Source: Pedobacter sp. PF22-3
GTDB lineage: Bacteria; Bacteroidota; Bacteroidia; Sphingobacteriales; Sphingobacteriaceae
Assembly (NCBI RefSeq): GCF_026239555.1
Contig: NZ_JAPIVP010000006.1
Coordinates: 210,739 to 274,738, forward strand
Direction of reading: 5' to 3'
DNA: 64,000 bases
A model generated the notes under the pieces. The model searched no databases and had not been told where the DNA came from. It saw only the letters and a list, made by a program, of their open reading frames with translations. Positions 19,759 through 28,466 of this stretch are shown piece after piece (the first letter of the stretch is position 1; every line of letters starts with the position of its first letter). A program made the position numbers and the translations under genes.

Positions 19759-20844
19759 TTATTTCAATTCCTCTAAACCCAATTTTATCGCCAACTCATT
19801 CAGATCTTTTACCACCGCATCAATGATCGGAATACCGCTGATTTTTCTTTCCTGCTCAAATTCATGCTCAGGTTCTCCCGGGATGATCACCTTTTTGTTG
19901 GGATCTATTGTTTTAGCACTTTTAAAGCGTTCTACCCAATTATCTAAATGATCTTTAAAGTCTGCGGCTGGTCTGAAGCCATCTACACGCATAGCGCCTA
20001 AAAAATGGCCAAGTCCTTCACCAACCGGATTTGCAGATGGTTCTAAAAATGCTACAAAAGGAGGGACCCATGGGCCGTAATTTGCACCAGACAATACTGC
20101 CGATAAAATATCTACTGTTGCACCCAATCCATAACCTTTATGGCTGCCATGATCTTTATCGCTCCCTAAAGGAAGAAGCGACCCACCATTTTTTAATTCG
20201 TTAGCGTTAGTAGAATTTTCGCCATCTTTATCCTGGACCCAACCATCGGGAATGCTTTTATTGGCACGTTGCGCAATTTCCAATTTTCCGTTAGCTGCGG
20301 CTGAAGTAGCCATATCTACAATTACCGGTGGATATTTGCCCGCAGGGAAAGCATAACACATGGGGTTGGTGCCCAGTAAACGTTCGTTGGCATAAGTAGG
20401 CGCAACGAGGGGGCTTGCATTCGTCATGCTGATGCCGATCATATCTTTTTCTACAGCCATTAAAGCGTGGTAACCTGCTATGCCGAAGTGATTGGAATTT
20501 TTGACCGATACCCAGCCACTGCCGTATTTCTCTGCTTTTTCGATAGCAACCTGCATGGCAAAAGGCGCCACAACCAGTCCCAGTCCGGCATCCCCATCTA
20601 CTGTTGCTGTAGTAGGGGTTTCATGTACAATTTTAATGTTCGGGTTAGCATTAATTCTTTTCTTTTCCCAAAGGCGCACATAGCCACTTAAACGTGCAAC
20701 GCCATGCGAGTCGATTCCACGTAAATCTGAGCGGATCAAAACATCGGTTGCTAAATTAGCATGTTCATCAGAACAGCCCATTTTTTTAAAAACGCTATAA
20801 GTAAAAGCCCTGAGCTTGGTTTCAGTAAAGGTGATGAAGTTCAT
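19759..20844 (-). CDS. Ldh family (malate/L-lactate type) dehydrogenase
   Basis: A 361-residue NAD(P)-dependent oxidoreductase of the malate/L-lactate/ureidoglycolate dehydrogenase family, which is unrelated in fold to classic Rossmann LDH. GIDSHGVARL carries the conserved His at 47; GDAGLG, NSNHFGIAGY and GSDKDHGSHKGYGLG are further family blocks. It interconverts a 2-hydroxy acid and a 2-oxo acid in the cytosol; which one is not readable. Length is standard. It is separated from bshC upstream by a repeat-bearing gap of 89 bp on the same strand. Confidence 0.88.
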   Translation of the reverse strand: MNFITFTETKLRAFTYSVFKKMGCSDEHANLATDVLIRSDLRGIDSHGVARLSGYVRLWEKKRINANPNIKIVHETPTTATVDGDAGLGLVVAPFAMQVAIEKAEKYGSGWVSVKNSNHFGIAGYHALMAVEKDMIGISMTNASPLVAPTYANERLLGTNPMCYAFPAGKYPPVIVDMATSAAANGKLEIAQRANKSIPDGWVQDKDGENSTNANELKNGGSLLPLGSDKDHGSHKGYGLGATVDILSAVLSGANYGPWVPPFVAFLEPSANPVGEGLGHFLGAMRVDGFRPAADFKDHLDNWVERFKSAKTIDPNKKVIIPGEPEHEFEQERKISGIPIIDAVVKDLNELAIKLGLEELK

Positions 20845-20857
20845 TTTATAATATTTG

Positions 20858-20920
20858 TCGTCACCCTGAATTTATTTCAGGGTCTTTTCAATAGATGCTG
20901 AAACGAGTTCAGCATGACGA
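20858..20920. repeat. Dispersed double palindrome
   Basis: TCGTCACCCTGAA ... TTCAGGGTC followed by GATGCTGAA ... TTCAGCATGACGA: the same pair of palindromes as at 18966-19035, in the opposite order. It fills the gap between bshC and the Ldh gene. Confidence 0.75.
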
Positions 20921-20933
20921 ATCTAAAAATAAA

Positions 20934-22520
20934 TTACGGCAATAAAAGCGTAAAATCGCCGCCCAATGGTTCAAAATTTTCTATGCACGACGAAAGGAAA
21001 TCTTCTCCATAATTTACATACATGGGGGCAATATTCAAGATCCTTTCCTGCAATGTACCATTTGGAAATAGTCTTTTCTTTACGTTATCAATCTGTAGCA
21101 ATGCCGTTTCATGTTTTCTTTTCTCTGCCCTGAATAGTTTCTTTTCCAGGTTAGCCAACAAATGGTTAGCTCTTTGCTTTGCTGTATCGGCAGACACAGA
21201 TAGTGTTTTATCTATTTTATAGGCATTCAACTTAATTTGGTCGAAAATGCTGTTAATGGCCCGTGTTTCATCGGCTAAACTAAGCTGAGCTGTCGTATTT
21301 CGCTTTACCCAGATATTTTTCAGTTCTTCCACCGGAAGAAAAATATCTTCTAAAGAAAAGCCCAGTCTGTACAGATTTTCTGCACTGCGTTTGTCTATCA
21401 GTAAAGCTGAATTGCGAAGCAGTAACACCGGGAAATCCACCTTATAATAATCGAAATTTGCTTTTAGCTGCATCCAGTAAGCTACTTCAGCGCCACCTCC
21501 AATGTAGGCAATGTTAGGCAAAATTACCTCCTGGTACATGGGGCGCATTACCACATTAGGGCTAAACCGCTCAGGGTGAGAATCGATTTCGGCTTTTAAT
21601 TCGGCTTCTGTAAAACTGATTTCTGTATGGTTCACAACATATTTGCCATCTTCAAAAATCAAGCGTTCGCGGAGGTTATCAATCAGGTAAAAGAAATTAA
21701 TATCCCGACCGTTAACCTGTGTTTTATAACCCAGTTCTTCCAGATTTTTAGAGCTGTTTTCAATATTTTTTGCACTGTTATGCTGAATAATATCTTCGGT
21801 AACGATATTTGCAAATTGCTTTTTTAATTGAGTGTCATCTGCATTTACAATCACCAAGCCATATTTCTCAAATAAGTTATTCACTAAAAACCTGGTGGCA
21901 TCGGCTAAATTATCATGTTGCAAATAAGCCTGTTCTACCAGTTTGGCAATCCGCTTTCCATTTTTCGAGATGCCAAGGTATCCTCTATATGCAGTTACTG
22001 CTGCGGCAACTGTTTTGGTACTTAGTCTTCCGGTTGCACCATTGGTTTGCTGGATCCAGCTGATGTTTTTTTCATCGACGCTTACGTGGTTGATCTCTTC
22101 AAAATCATGATCTTCGGTAGCCATCCAATAAACCGGGACAAAGTTTTTATCGGGATGAGCCATTTTCAGCTCGATGGCTAAATTGATGGTCGTTACAATT
22201 TTATAAATAAAATAAAGCGGTCCGGTAAATAAGTTTAACTGGTGGCCGGTAGTTACCGTAAAGGTATTACCGAGGGCTAAAAGTTCTATGTTTTTGCTAA
22301 CTGATTTATTGGGCCGTAAGTGCTGATATTGATCTTGCAGAACCTGCACTAAGGTAGTCCGGTCTCCAAGGAAGTTTCTATGCTCAATTGCGCTGGCTAA
22401 ACCGGCCATATCTGGGCGGTAACTGTAAAAAGCTTTAAGCTGCTCTTCGTCGTTAATATAATCTAAAACCAGTTTTGAAAATGAACCGGTTTCCTGATAG
22501 GAAATGTATTTTGCCTGCAT
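20934..22520 (-). CDS. bshC: Bacillithiol biosynthesis cysteine-adding enzyme BshC
   Basis: A 528-residue BshC. The blocks TTGHQLNLFTGPLY, YWMATEDHDFEEINH and YIGGGAEVAYWMQLK are characteristic. The enzyme joins cysteine to glucosaminyl malate in the last step of bacillithiol synthesis, the low-molecular-weight thiol of Bacillota and many Bacteroidota. The coiled-coil region lies at about 420-490. BshA and BshB are not in the window. It starts at the ATG at 22520; about 300 bp of AT-rich intergenic sequence lie before the next gene on the other strand, with no recognisable feature. Confidence 0.93.
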   Translation of the reverse strand: MQAKYISYQETGSFSKLVLDYINDEEQLKAFYSYRPDMAGLASAIEHRNFLGDRTTLVQVLQDQYQHLRPNKSVSKNIELLALGNTFTVTTGHQLNLFTGPLYFIYKIVTTINLAIELKMAHPDKNFVPVYWMATEDHDFEEINHVSVDEKNISWIQQTNGATGRLSTKTVAAAVTAYRGYLGISKNGKRIAKLVEQAYLQHDNLADATRFLVNNLFEKYGLVIVNADDTQLKKQFANIVTEDIIQHNSAKNIENSSKNLEELGYKTQVNGRDINFFYLIDNLRERLIFEDGKYVVNHTEISFTEAELKAEIDSHPERFSPNVVMRPMYQEVILPNIAYIGGGAEVAYWMQLKANFDYYKVDFPVLLLRNSALLIDKRSAENLYRLGFSLEDIFLPVEELKNIWVKRNTTAQLSLADETRAINSIFDQIKLNAYKIDKTLSVSADTAKQRANHLLANLEKKLFRAEKRKHETALLQIDNVKKRLFPNGTLQERILNIAPMYVNYGEDFLSSCIENFEPLGGDFTLLLP

Positions 22521-22820
22521 AATGAGCGAAAGTAGTGCAATTTAAGGATAAATATAAAGTCGAGCCACTATTTTACAATTGTTAAATAATTAAAGTTGTT
22601 TTCCTTGATACTAAATTTATGAAATACACTTTTGGATCAATATCTGCTTTAAAAAAGTTGTGTTATCAAGAGGTACAGCCTGTAATTCTGCATCTGTAAA
22701 ATCCAGCTGAATAAACCATTCTAGAAGGTATTTATTTTAAAATAATGTTTTCTTAGTCTGGAAAAGCATTATTTTCTATAAATTTATGACGCGCATTAGC
22801 CATTAAATAATCTAAACACC

Positions 22821-23153
22821 TTGGAAAAAGTAACTTTATTTTACCTGGAAAAACCTGATATTAAAATATCTATGGAGTTATATTTTAATGACAACGACCA
22901 ATTATATTTTGATGGATATGATATTGGTAAATCGGTAAAAGAAATATGGGGAGATTCTGATTATGAGTATTGCTATTCTATTGAATTGGAAGAAGTTGCT
23001 AAATTTTACGAGATATTCAATTTAGAGCAGGGTGACAGATCTGGTTTGCTACAAACTCTGAAGCTTCAGTTTAGTGGAAATAAGGCTTATTCATTATTTG
23101 GTGAATTCATGGATGCTGAGAATATTAAGTATGATCGTTTTTCTTGGGCCTGA
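22821..23153 (+). CDS. Hypothetical protein, 110 residues, TTG start
   Basis: I do not recognise this family. The frame starts at TTG (MEKVTLFYLEKPDI); an in-frame TAG at 22797 rules out a longer form, and the next internal Met is 18 residues in. The protein is acidic and rich in aromatic residues (YFDGYDIGKSVKEIWGDSDYEYCYSIE) with no signal peptide or membrane segment, so it is likely a small soluble cytosolic protein. The coding bias looks real: third-position use is like that of its neighbours and the frame is uninterrupted. It converges on the helicase gene. Function unknown. Confidence 0.6.
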   Translation: MEKVTLFYLEKPDIKISMELYFNDNDQLYFDGYDIGKSVKEIWGDSDYEYCYSIELEEVAKFYEIFNLEQGDRSGLLQTLKLQFSGNKAYSLFGEFMDAENIKYDRFSWA

Positions 23154-23178
23154 CAGTTTTAGAATTACTAAATTGCAT

Positions 23179-23210
23179 AAAAAAAACCGGTTTCGAATAA
23201 ACGAAACCGG
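23179..23210 (-). terminator. Terminator of the DEAD-box helicase gene
   Basis: Stem CCGGTTTCG / CGAAACCGG with loop AATAAA. On the minus strand it is followed by a run of eight T residues, so it serves the helicase gene, not the small plus-strand gene. Confidence 0.85.
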
Positions 23211-23236
23211 CTTGTAAAAATATTTGGTTTAGTGAT

Positions 23237-25153
23237 TTACCATTTTTTACGGCGTTCGCCACTTCCACCTTCACGGTTTCCGCCCTCTCTACGTCCGCTT
23301 CCACCTTCTCTGCTTCCACCTTTTTCATCACGGCTACGTCCGGAGAAATCTCTGAAACCGCCACCGCTGTTTCCACCTTCACGTCTTCCGCTGCCGCCAG
23401 AACTTCTTCTGTCGCCACCGCCATTGCCACGGTAACCACCGCCACCGCCGCTTCTGCGTTCTCCGCCGAAACCACCGCCACGTCTTTCACCGCCACCGCG
23501 TCTTTCGCCAGCACCTTCACCACGACCGCTATCTCCGCTTTTCTCGATACGTACCTGGCGACCTTTAAATTCAACTGATTTAAAGCCTTCAAAAACTTTG
23601 TCAGCAACATCATCTTCTACTTCAAAGAAAGAGAAAACACCTTTTAAATCAATTTTACCAACGCTCTTGCCACCAATTTTTCCGTTATTACAGATAAATG
23701 ATAACATATCGCCGCGGGTAAACTCATCTACAGAACCTAAGTTGATGAATAAACGGGTATAACCTTCGCTACCACGTCCGCGTCTTTCGCCACGTTCGCC
23801 TCTTTCACCACGATCATCACCTAAAGCAGCATTTAAATCTGGTGCTTTGGAATAATAATCCAAGAAACGGTTAAATTCTAACGAAGCAAAACGTTTAATT
23901 ACATCCTCTTTAGATAGATCTTTAAATTCATCCATAATACGTGGGATGTACTGATCAATTTGCTCTACGTTAACTTCAACGTTATGTACTTTATGTACTA
24001 AAGAGAATAGTTGTTTTTCGCAAACATCAAATCCTGTTGGAAGTTCAGCTTTAGTAAATTGTTTACCAATGATACGCTCCAATTGACGGATTTTTCCAAC
24101 TTCTTTAGAGTTGATGATACAGATTGAAATACCAGTTTTACCTGCACGGCCGGTACGGCCTGAACGGTGGGTATAACTTTCAATTTCATCTGGTAACGAA
24201 TAGTTGATTACGTGCGTTACATTGTTTACATCGATACCACGTGCAGCAACATCAGTAGCAATTAACAATTGCATGTTACGCTCACGGAAACGTTGCATTA
24301 CTTTATCACGTTGTTGTTGCGATAAATCGCCGTGTAAAGCATCAGCATTGTAACCATCTTTAATTAAGTGCTCGGCAACATCTTGTGTATCCAATTTGGT
24401 TTTACAAAATACTACAGCAAAAATTTCAGGGTTAAAATCTACAATACGTTTTAAGGCAGCATATTTATCACGTGCACGAACAATGTAATATTCGTGTTCG
24501 ATGTTAACATTACCTGTGTTTTTTGTGCCCATGGTTAATTCTATAGGGTTATCCATATAGTTTTTAGCTATACGGCGAACTTCTGCTGGCATGGTAGCCG
24601 AGAATAACCAGGTTTTTTTGTCATCAGGAGTGGTTGATAAAATGTCGTTGATGTCGTCCTGGAAACCCATGTTCAACATCTCGTCAGCTTCATCAAGCAC
24701 CACATATTTAACATTTGAAAAATCAATGGCTTTACGGCCAATGATATCCAACATACGGCCGGGCGTGGCCACTACGATCTGAATGCCTTGGCGTATTTCG
24801 CGTAGTTGTTGCATAATGTTCGCGCCACCGTAAACGGCAACAACGTGGGCATTAGCAATGTTTTTAGAAAAGTTTTTAAGGTCGTTAGCGATCTGCAAGC
24901 ATAACTCACGGGTAGGGCATAAAATCAATGCCTGTGGTTTGTTAACTTTAAAATCGATTAGTTCTAACAGCGGCAAACCAAATGCGGCTGTTTTTCCTGT
25001 TCCTGTTTGGGCCAAACCAACAAAATCATTAGTGCCTTCTAACAGTACAGGAATACTTTGCTCCTGAATCGGCGTTGGATTTTCGAATCCAAGGTCCTTT
25101 ACGGCATTAACGACGTCATCACTTATCCCCAATAATTGAAATGGGTTTGTCAT
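23237..25153 (-). CDS. DEAD/DEAH-box RNA helicase with DbpA-like domain and RGG-rich tail
   Basis: A 638-residue helicase starting at MTNPFQLLGI. The frame extends 22 codons further up, but that part would cover a -7 promoter box (TACCTTTG, minus strand 25187-25180), so the ATG at 25153 is chosen. Motifs: PTPIQ (Q motif), AQTGTGKTAA (Walker A), PTRELCLQ, DEAD, SAT and HRSGRTGRAG. Then comes a DbpA-type RNA-binding domain (about 460-530) and a ~110-residue tail rich in Arg-Gly-Gly that binds RNA non-specifically. Such DeaD/CsdA-like helicases remodel ribosomal and messenger RNA, often in the cold. Confidence 0.95.
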   Translation of the reverse strand: MTNPFQLLGISDDVVNAVKDLGFENPTPIQEQSIPVLLEGTNDFVGLAQTGTGKTAAFGLPLLELIDFKVNKPQALILCPTRELCLQIANDLKNFSKNIANAHVVAVYGGANIMQQLREIRQGIQIVVATPGRMLDIIGRKAIDFSNVKYVVLDEADEMLNMGFQDDINDILSTTPDDKKTWLFSATMPAEVRRIAKNYMDNPIELTMGTKNTGNVNIEHEYYIVRARDKYAALKRIVDFNPEIFAVVFCKTKLDTQDVAEHLIKDGYNADALHGDLSQQQRDKVMQRFRERNMQLLIATDVAARGIDVNNVTHVINYSLPDEIESYTHRSGRTGRAGKTGISICIINSKEVGKIRQLERIIGKQFTKAELPTGFDVCEKQLFSLVHKVHNVEVNVEQIDQYIPRIMDEFKDLSKEDVIKRFASLEFNRFLDYYSKAPDLNAALGDDRGERGERGERRGRGSEGYTRLFINLGSVDEFTRGDMLSFICNNGKIGGKSVGKIDLKGVFSFFEVEDDVADKVFEGFKSVEFKGRQVRIEKSGDSGRGEGAGERRGGGERRGGGFGGERRSGGGGGYRGNGGGDRRSSGGSGRREGGNSGGGFRDFSGRSRDEKGGSREGGSGRREGGNREGGSGERRKKW

Positions 25154-25179
25154 TCGTCTATTTATTTTTAATTGAGCCG

Positions 25180-25187
25180 CAAAGGTA
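25180..25187 (-). promoter_or_regulatory. -7 promoter box for the helicase gene
   Basis: TACCTTTG on the minus strand matches the Bacteroidota -7 element TAnnTTTG, 26 bp before the chosen ATG. No clear TTTG at -33. Confidence 0.55.
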
Positions 25188-25428
25188 CGATTAATATTCC
25201 GTATTTCGCAGATAATCAAGTAAATAGTTTTTTAGGCTAATTGTTTGGAAATAAGGAAGAAATAAGTGCTGAAAAAAGAAAAACGTAAAATGGAAGGTCG
25301 GTACGGCTCAAATTGCTGCACGGAATTCTTTTAATAACTTCTCGCGATAAAAACCTTTTGAGTGTTAAGGGTTGAATTCGGAAGTCTATCAGGAGATCAT
25401 ACTTGATTGATCAAATGCAATTTTTAGT

Positions 25429-25794
25429 TTATCCAGCCCTCAAAATTTTCTCCATCGTTTTGCCTTTGGCCAGTTCATCAACCAATTTATCTAAATAGCG
25501 TACTTGTCTGGTTAGTGGATATTCAATTTCCTCAATTCTGTAACCACAAATTACGCCTGTAATCAAATTTGCTTTCGGATGTATATGCGCATGCTCAAAA
25601 AAATCCTTAAAGGTTGTTTTCTGTTGGATGCATTTTTGGAGTTGTTCTTTATTATAGCCAGTTAACCAGCTAATTACCTGGTGCAACTCTTCAACAGTTC
25701 TTCCTTTTTTCTCAACTTTTGTGACGTAATGTGGGTAAACTGATGAAAAAGTTATTTTAGCTATTTTTTCATTTTGCGCTGGTGTTACATTCAT
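25429..25794 (-). CDS. DUF2200 domain-containing protein
   Basis: A 121-residue protein of the DUF2200 family, recognised by [30 protein letters not shown] and the closing block [17 protein letters not shown]. It is soluble, basic, of full family length, and has no known function. It is the last of four closely spaced minus-strand genes (26 bp behind the CrtO-like gene). The 209 bp between it and the helicase start upstream region hold nothing recognisable. Confidence 0.85.
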   Translation of the reverse strand: MNVTPAQNEKIAKITFSSVYPHYVTKVEKKGRTVEELHQVISWLTGYNKEQLQKCIQQKTTFKDFFEHAHIHPKANLITGVICGYRIEEIEYPLTRQVRYLDKLVDELAKGKTMEKILRAG

Positions 25795-25819
25795 CCTATT
25801 TGTTTTAAAAACCTGTTTT

Positions 25820-26293
25820 TCAAGATAATCCCTGAAATTTATTGAAGAATCTATCTATTCGCCTTTTATTTTCTTGTTGCAGTAAAGACGGATAAAGGTT
25901 CATGAGCACGTTTACAAACATGATTGTGCCGGCAGATTTAAATTTTAAATTGTAAAAGGCAACAATTGCAAAACAGGTTACGAAAATAAACGCGATTAAA
26001 TGATCTATTTCGGATGTTGTCATTTCAGCACGTAATTTAATTAAATCAGCCTTTTCAATCTTGCATTTCAATTTAAGTTTTTGATTGAAAAATTTGAAAA
26101 AGGTATTTTTTACAATCCATTTGAAAAAATGCATTCCAATAATTTTATTTGCTTTTTCGCTTTTAATAAAATTAAGGTGGTTTAGGTGTTTATTATAAAA
26201 ATCAGTTTTTTTGATGAAGGCGTTTATCAACATACCAACAATCCAGGATATAAAGACAATTGAAATGCTGAAGGATGGATATTTTAAAATCAT
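25820..26293 (-). CDS. Membrane protein resembling CrtO-type acyltransferases
   Basis: A 157-residue protein with an N-terminal membrane segment ([19 protein letters not shown]) and a second hydrophobic hairpin ([19 protein letters not shown], then [13 protein letters not shown]). The pattern [11 protein letters not shown] ... [19 protein letters not shown] recalls glycosyl-4,4'-diaponeurosporenoate acyltransferase (CrtO), where a similar AE...H and NxP..Q..NRxR block occurs. No carotenoid genes are near, so the substrate is open. It lies 8 bp downstream of the DUF4256 gene and is probably co-transcribed with it. The family call is from memory of the motif pattern. Confidence 0.5.
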   Translation of the reverse strand: MILKYPSFSISIVFISWIVGMLINAFIKKTDFYNKHLNHLNFIKSEKANKIIGMHFFKWIVKNTFFKFFNQKLKLKCKIEKADLIKLRAEMTTSEIDHLIAFIFVTCFAIVAFYNLKFKSAGTIMFVNVLMNLYPSLLQQENKRRIDRFFNKFQGLS

Positions 26294-26301
26294 TTTTAAA
26301 A

Positions 26302-26850
26302 TTAAACGCTTAAACAGGCTCTGAAACCCCTTGCTGCATAATAAGATTCTGCCCCATTATGGTAAGTGAAAACTTTCCCATAGCGGTAGTCGCAAAACAA
26401 TGCGCCACCCAGCTTTCTGATATCATCAGGTGTTTTAATCCAGCTCGAACTTTTGGTGTCAAACGTACCAAATTGCTGCAAATAATGGTATTGTGTTTCG
26501 GTTAAAAGTTCAACGCCCCATTTATTTGCAAGCTTGATAGCGCTATCTTTTGGTTTAAATTCTTTTCTTGAGGCCAGCGCTTCGGCATCATAACATAAAC
26601 TTCTACGTCCTTTTGGGCTTTCTGCAGTGCAATCGAAAAAAAGATATGCTCCGGTTTTTTCATCAAAATCAATTACATCCGGTTCACCGCCGGTTTCTTC
26701 CATTTCATTTAGGGCCCAGAGTTTCTGCGGATCGGCTTCTAACTTATTAAGTATGTTTAGCCATTCCAATCCCTTATGCCGGTTCATGTTTTTTTCGAAA
26801 CGGGTCTTTAGTTTTTCCAATAATCCCTGAGTTTGATCTGTAGATAACAT
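26302..26850 (-). CDS. DUF4256 domain-containing protein
   Basis: A 182-residue soluble protein of the DUF4256 family: EMEETGGEPDVI, FFDCTAESPKGRRSLCYD and GALFCDYRYGKVFTYHNGAESYYAARGFR are the family blocks. It covers the whole expected length. Function is unknown. It starts 28 bp after the DUF4293 gene ends and is followed after 8 bp by the CrtO-like gene, so these genes form a likely operon. Confidence 0.87.
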   Translation of the reverse strand: MLSTDQTQGLLEKLKTRFEKNMNRHKGLEWLNILNKLEADPQKLWALNEMEETGGEPDVIDFDEKTGAYLFFDCTAESPKGRRSLCYDAEALASRKEFKPKDSAIKLANKWGVELLTETQYHYLQQFGTFDTKSSSWIKTPDDIRKLGGALFCDYRYGKVFTYHNGAESYYAARGFRACLSV

Positions 26851-26878
26851 CCGATTCTTTATTATGAAATTAATTAAT

Positions 26879-27346
26879 TTACCTCAATCTTTCAGCCGAA
26901 CGGATCAGCCTTTCGTCTTTATTGATGCCGAAAATGGCCAGTACAACAAATAAAATGGCTAATGCGGGTAGGTAAGCCCCGAAACCAAAATTTGCTCCGG
27001 CAATGCCGCCAGGAAGTTCTTTTGCATAAATGCTGCACCAAAAGGCAAAACCAACAATTAGGATAATCGTAACGATGGCGAAACGCTTTTGGAAACTTCT
27101 CTTTTTATAATTGAAAATATTGATGAAACAGATCAATGCGACTGCAATATTAGTAATCAGTAAGGGTAAAAAAAACTCAACATTTAATGTCTTTCCTGTT
27201 TTTCCTTCAAGATAATGATGTAGGCCATTCGTATAAACGTTTGCTTCCGAACCATCAACTGTTTTTGTTGCAATTGGTAAAAACAGCATTAAAACCAATG
27301 TTAAAGCCGCTAAAAAAAGCCAGATAGATTGTATTCTTTGTATCAT
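26879..27346 (-). CDS. DUF4293 family membrane protein
   Basis: A 155-residue integral membrane protein with four hydrophobic segments (about 8-27, 57-79, 89-107, 117-139). The N-terminus MIQRIQSIWLFLAA is the hallmark of the Bacteroidota DUF4293 family. No function is known. It is the first gene of a four-gene minus-strand run. The gap to truA (27347-27500) holds low-complexity text but no gene. Confidence 0.85.
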   Translation of the reverse strand: MIQRIQSIWLFLAALTLVLMLFLPIATKTVDGSEANVYTNGLHHYLEGKTGKTLNVEFFLPLLITNIAVALICFINIFNYKKRSFQKRFAIVTIILIVGFAFWCSIYAKELPGGIAGANFGFGAYLPALAILFVVLAIFGINKDERLIRSAERLR

Positions 27347-27500
27347 GAATGTAAATATATTGGAACAAATCTAGCCTTTTTTGATAAAAGAAAGAAAGAT
27401 TAAAGTTCCTGGATAGGAGAGGGATTCATAAGAAGCATTAATTGCTATTTGTGATGGGAATTTGCGCTGAACTCCAAACTCCCAACGCCAAACTTTCGCC

Positions 27501-27531
27501 TTTGCCCTTTGCCCGTTAAACTGTACTTTTG
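27501..27531 (+). promoter_or_regulatory. Bacteroidota promoter for truA
   Basis: TTTG at 27501, 19 bases, then TACTTTTG at 27524-27531 fits the TTTG-N19-TAnnTTTG consensus exactly. The start would fall a few bases upstream of the TTG at 27539, so truA would have an almost leaderless message. Confidence 0.75.
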
Positions 27532-27538
27532 CATCGCT

Positions 27539-28291
27539 TTGAATAAAAAAAGGTATTTCATCCAATTGGCTTATGATGGTAGCTTATACCACGGCTGGCA
27601 AACCCAACCCAACGCAATCACCGTTCAGGAATTGTTGGATAAGGCTATGTCTGTGTTTTTTCGGCAGCCTATCGAAACATTGGGCTGTGGCAGGACTGAT
27701 GCGGGTGTGCATGCCACAGATTTTTATGCACATTTCGATGTTGAAGATGTAGATGAGGTTAAAGTATTGAATGCCATTACAGGTATCAACGCCATGTTGC
27801 CTTATCAAATTGCTGCAAAATGCATGATACCGGTACACCACGACGCCCATGCCCGCTTTGATGCCACAGCACGTGCTTATAAATATTTTATCCACTTCGA
27901 AAAAGACCCTTTTAAAATTAACAGATCGTGGTTGGTAAAAGATCAGCTTGATGTTGAGGCGATGAATGAGGCCGCAGCTGTGCTATTAAATTATACCGAT
28001 TTTTCTTGTTTCAGCAAATCCAATACCCAAACTTTTACCAATAATTGCAAGATCACCAAAGCCGTGTTTGAACGGCAGGAAGGCGGCTTGGTTTTTACCA
28101 TCCAGGCTGATCGTTTTTTGCGGAACATGGTAAGGGCCATTATGGGTACTTTGGTATCGGTTGGTAAAAAAGAAATAAATTTAGCAGCTTTTAAAGCGAT
28201 AATAGAAAGTAAAAACCGCAGTAAAGCCGGGCAATCGGTACCTGCCTGTGGTTTATATTTAGTAAAGATAGACTATCCGTATTTGGGATAG
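27539..28291 (+). CDS. truA: tRNA pseudouridine(38-40) synthase TruA
   Basis: A 250-residue TruA starting at TTG (read as Met): N-KKRYFIQLAYDGSLYHGWQ. An ATG thirty bases earlier is in frame, but that start lies within the promoter, so it is rejected. GCGRTDAGVHA carries the catalytic Asp at 54. DFSCFSKSN and FLRNMVRAIMGTL are further family blocks. The enzyme converts uridines 38-40 in the anticodon arm to pseudouridine. It is followed after about 95 bp by the AAACCCT tract and the ABC exporter. Confidence 0.93.
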   Translation: MNKKRYFIQLAYDGSLYHGWQTQPNAITVQELLDKAMSVFFRQPIETLGCGRTDAGVHATDFYAHFDVEDVDEVKVLNAITGINAMLPYQIAAKCMIPVHHDAHARFDATARAYKYFIHFEKDPFKINRSWLVKDQLDVEAMNEAAAVLLNYTDFSCFSKSNTQTFTNNCKITKAVFERQEGGLVFTIQADRFLRNMVRAIMGTLVSVGKKEINLAAFKAIIESKNRSKAGQSVPACGLYLVKIDYPYLG

Positions 28292-28385
28292 TTGGCCGTT
28301 AGGAGCTTGAGGTTAACCTTTGCCATATACAATGAAAAAATGAAATTATTAATTTACTAATTAAACCTTTTTTAAATACATTTTC

Positions 28386-28462
28386 AAACCCTAAACCCTA
28401 AACCCTAAACCCTAAACCCTAAACCCTAAACCCTAAACCCTAAACCCTAAACCCTAAACCCT
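28386..28462. repeat. Heptanucleotide tandem repeat (AAACCCT)11
   Basis: Eleven perfect copies of AAACCCT, 77 bp, followed by AAAA and the ATG of the ABC transporter. The tract occupies the whole ribosome-binding and leader region. The unit is the same as the plant-type telomere repeat, here plainly inside a bacterial operon. Being a perfect short tandem repeat it should expand and contract by slippage. Confidence 0.98.
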
Positions 28463-28466
28463 AAAA

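Noticed and set aside
23240..23560. Opposite-strand and other-frame proline- or alanine-rich frames over the helicase tail
   Set aside because: They mirror the low-complexity RGG-coding sequence of the helicase.
28386..28462. Eukaryotic telomere or assembly contamination
   Set aside because: The tract is joined on both sides to bacterial genes (truA and an ABC exporter) with normal spacing and coding, so it is local to this chromosome.
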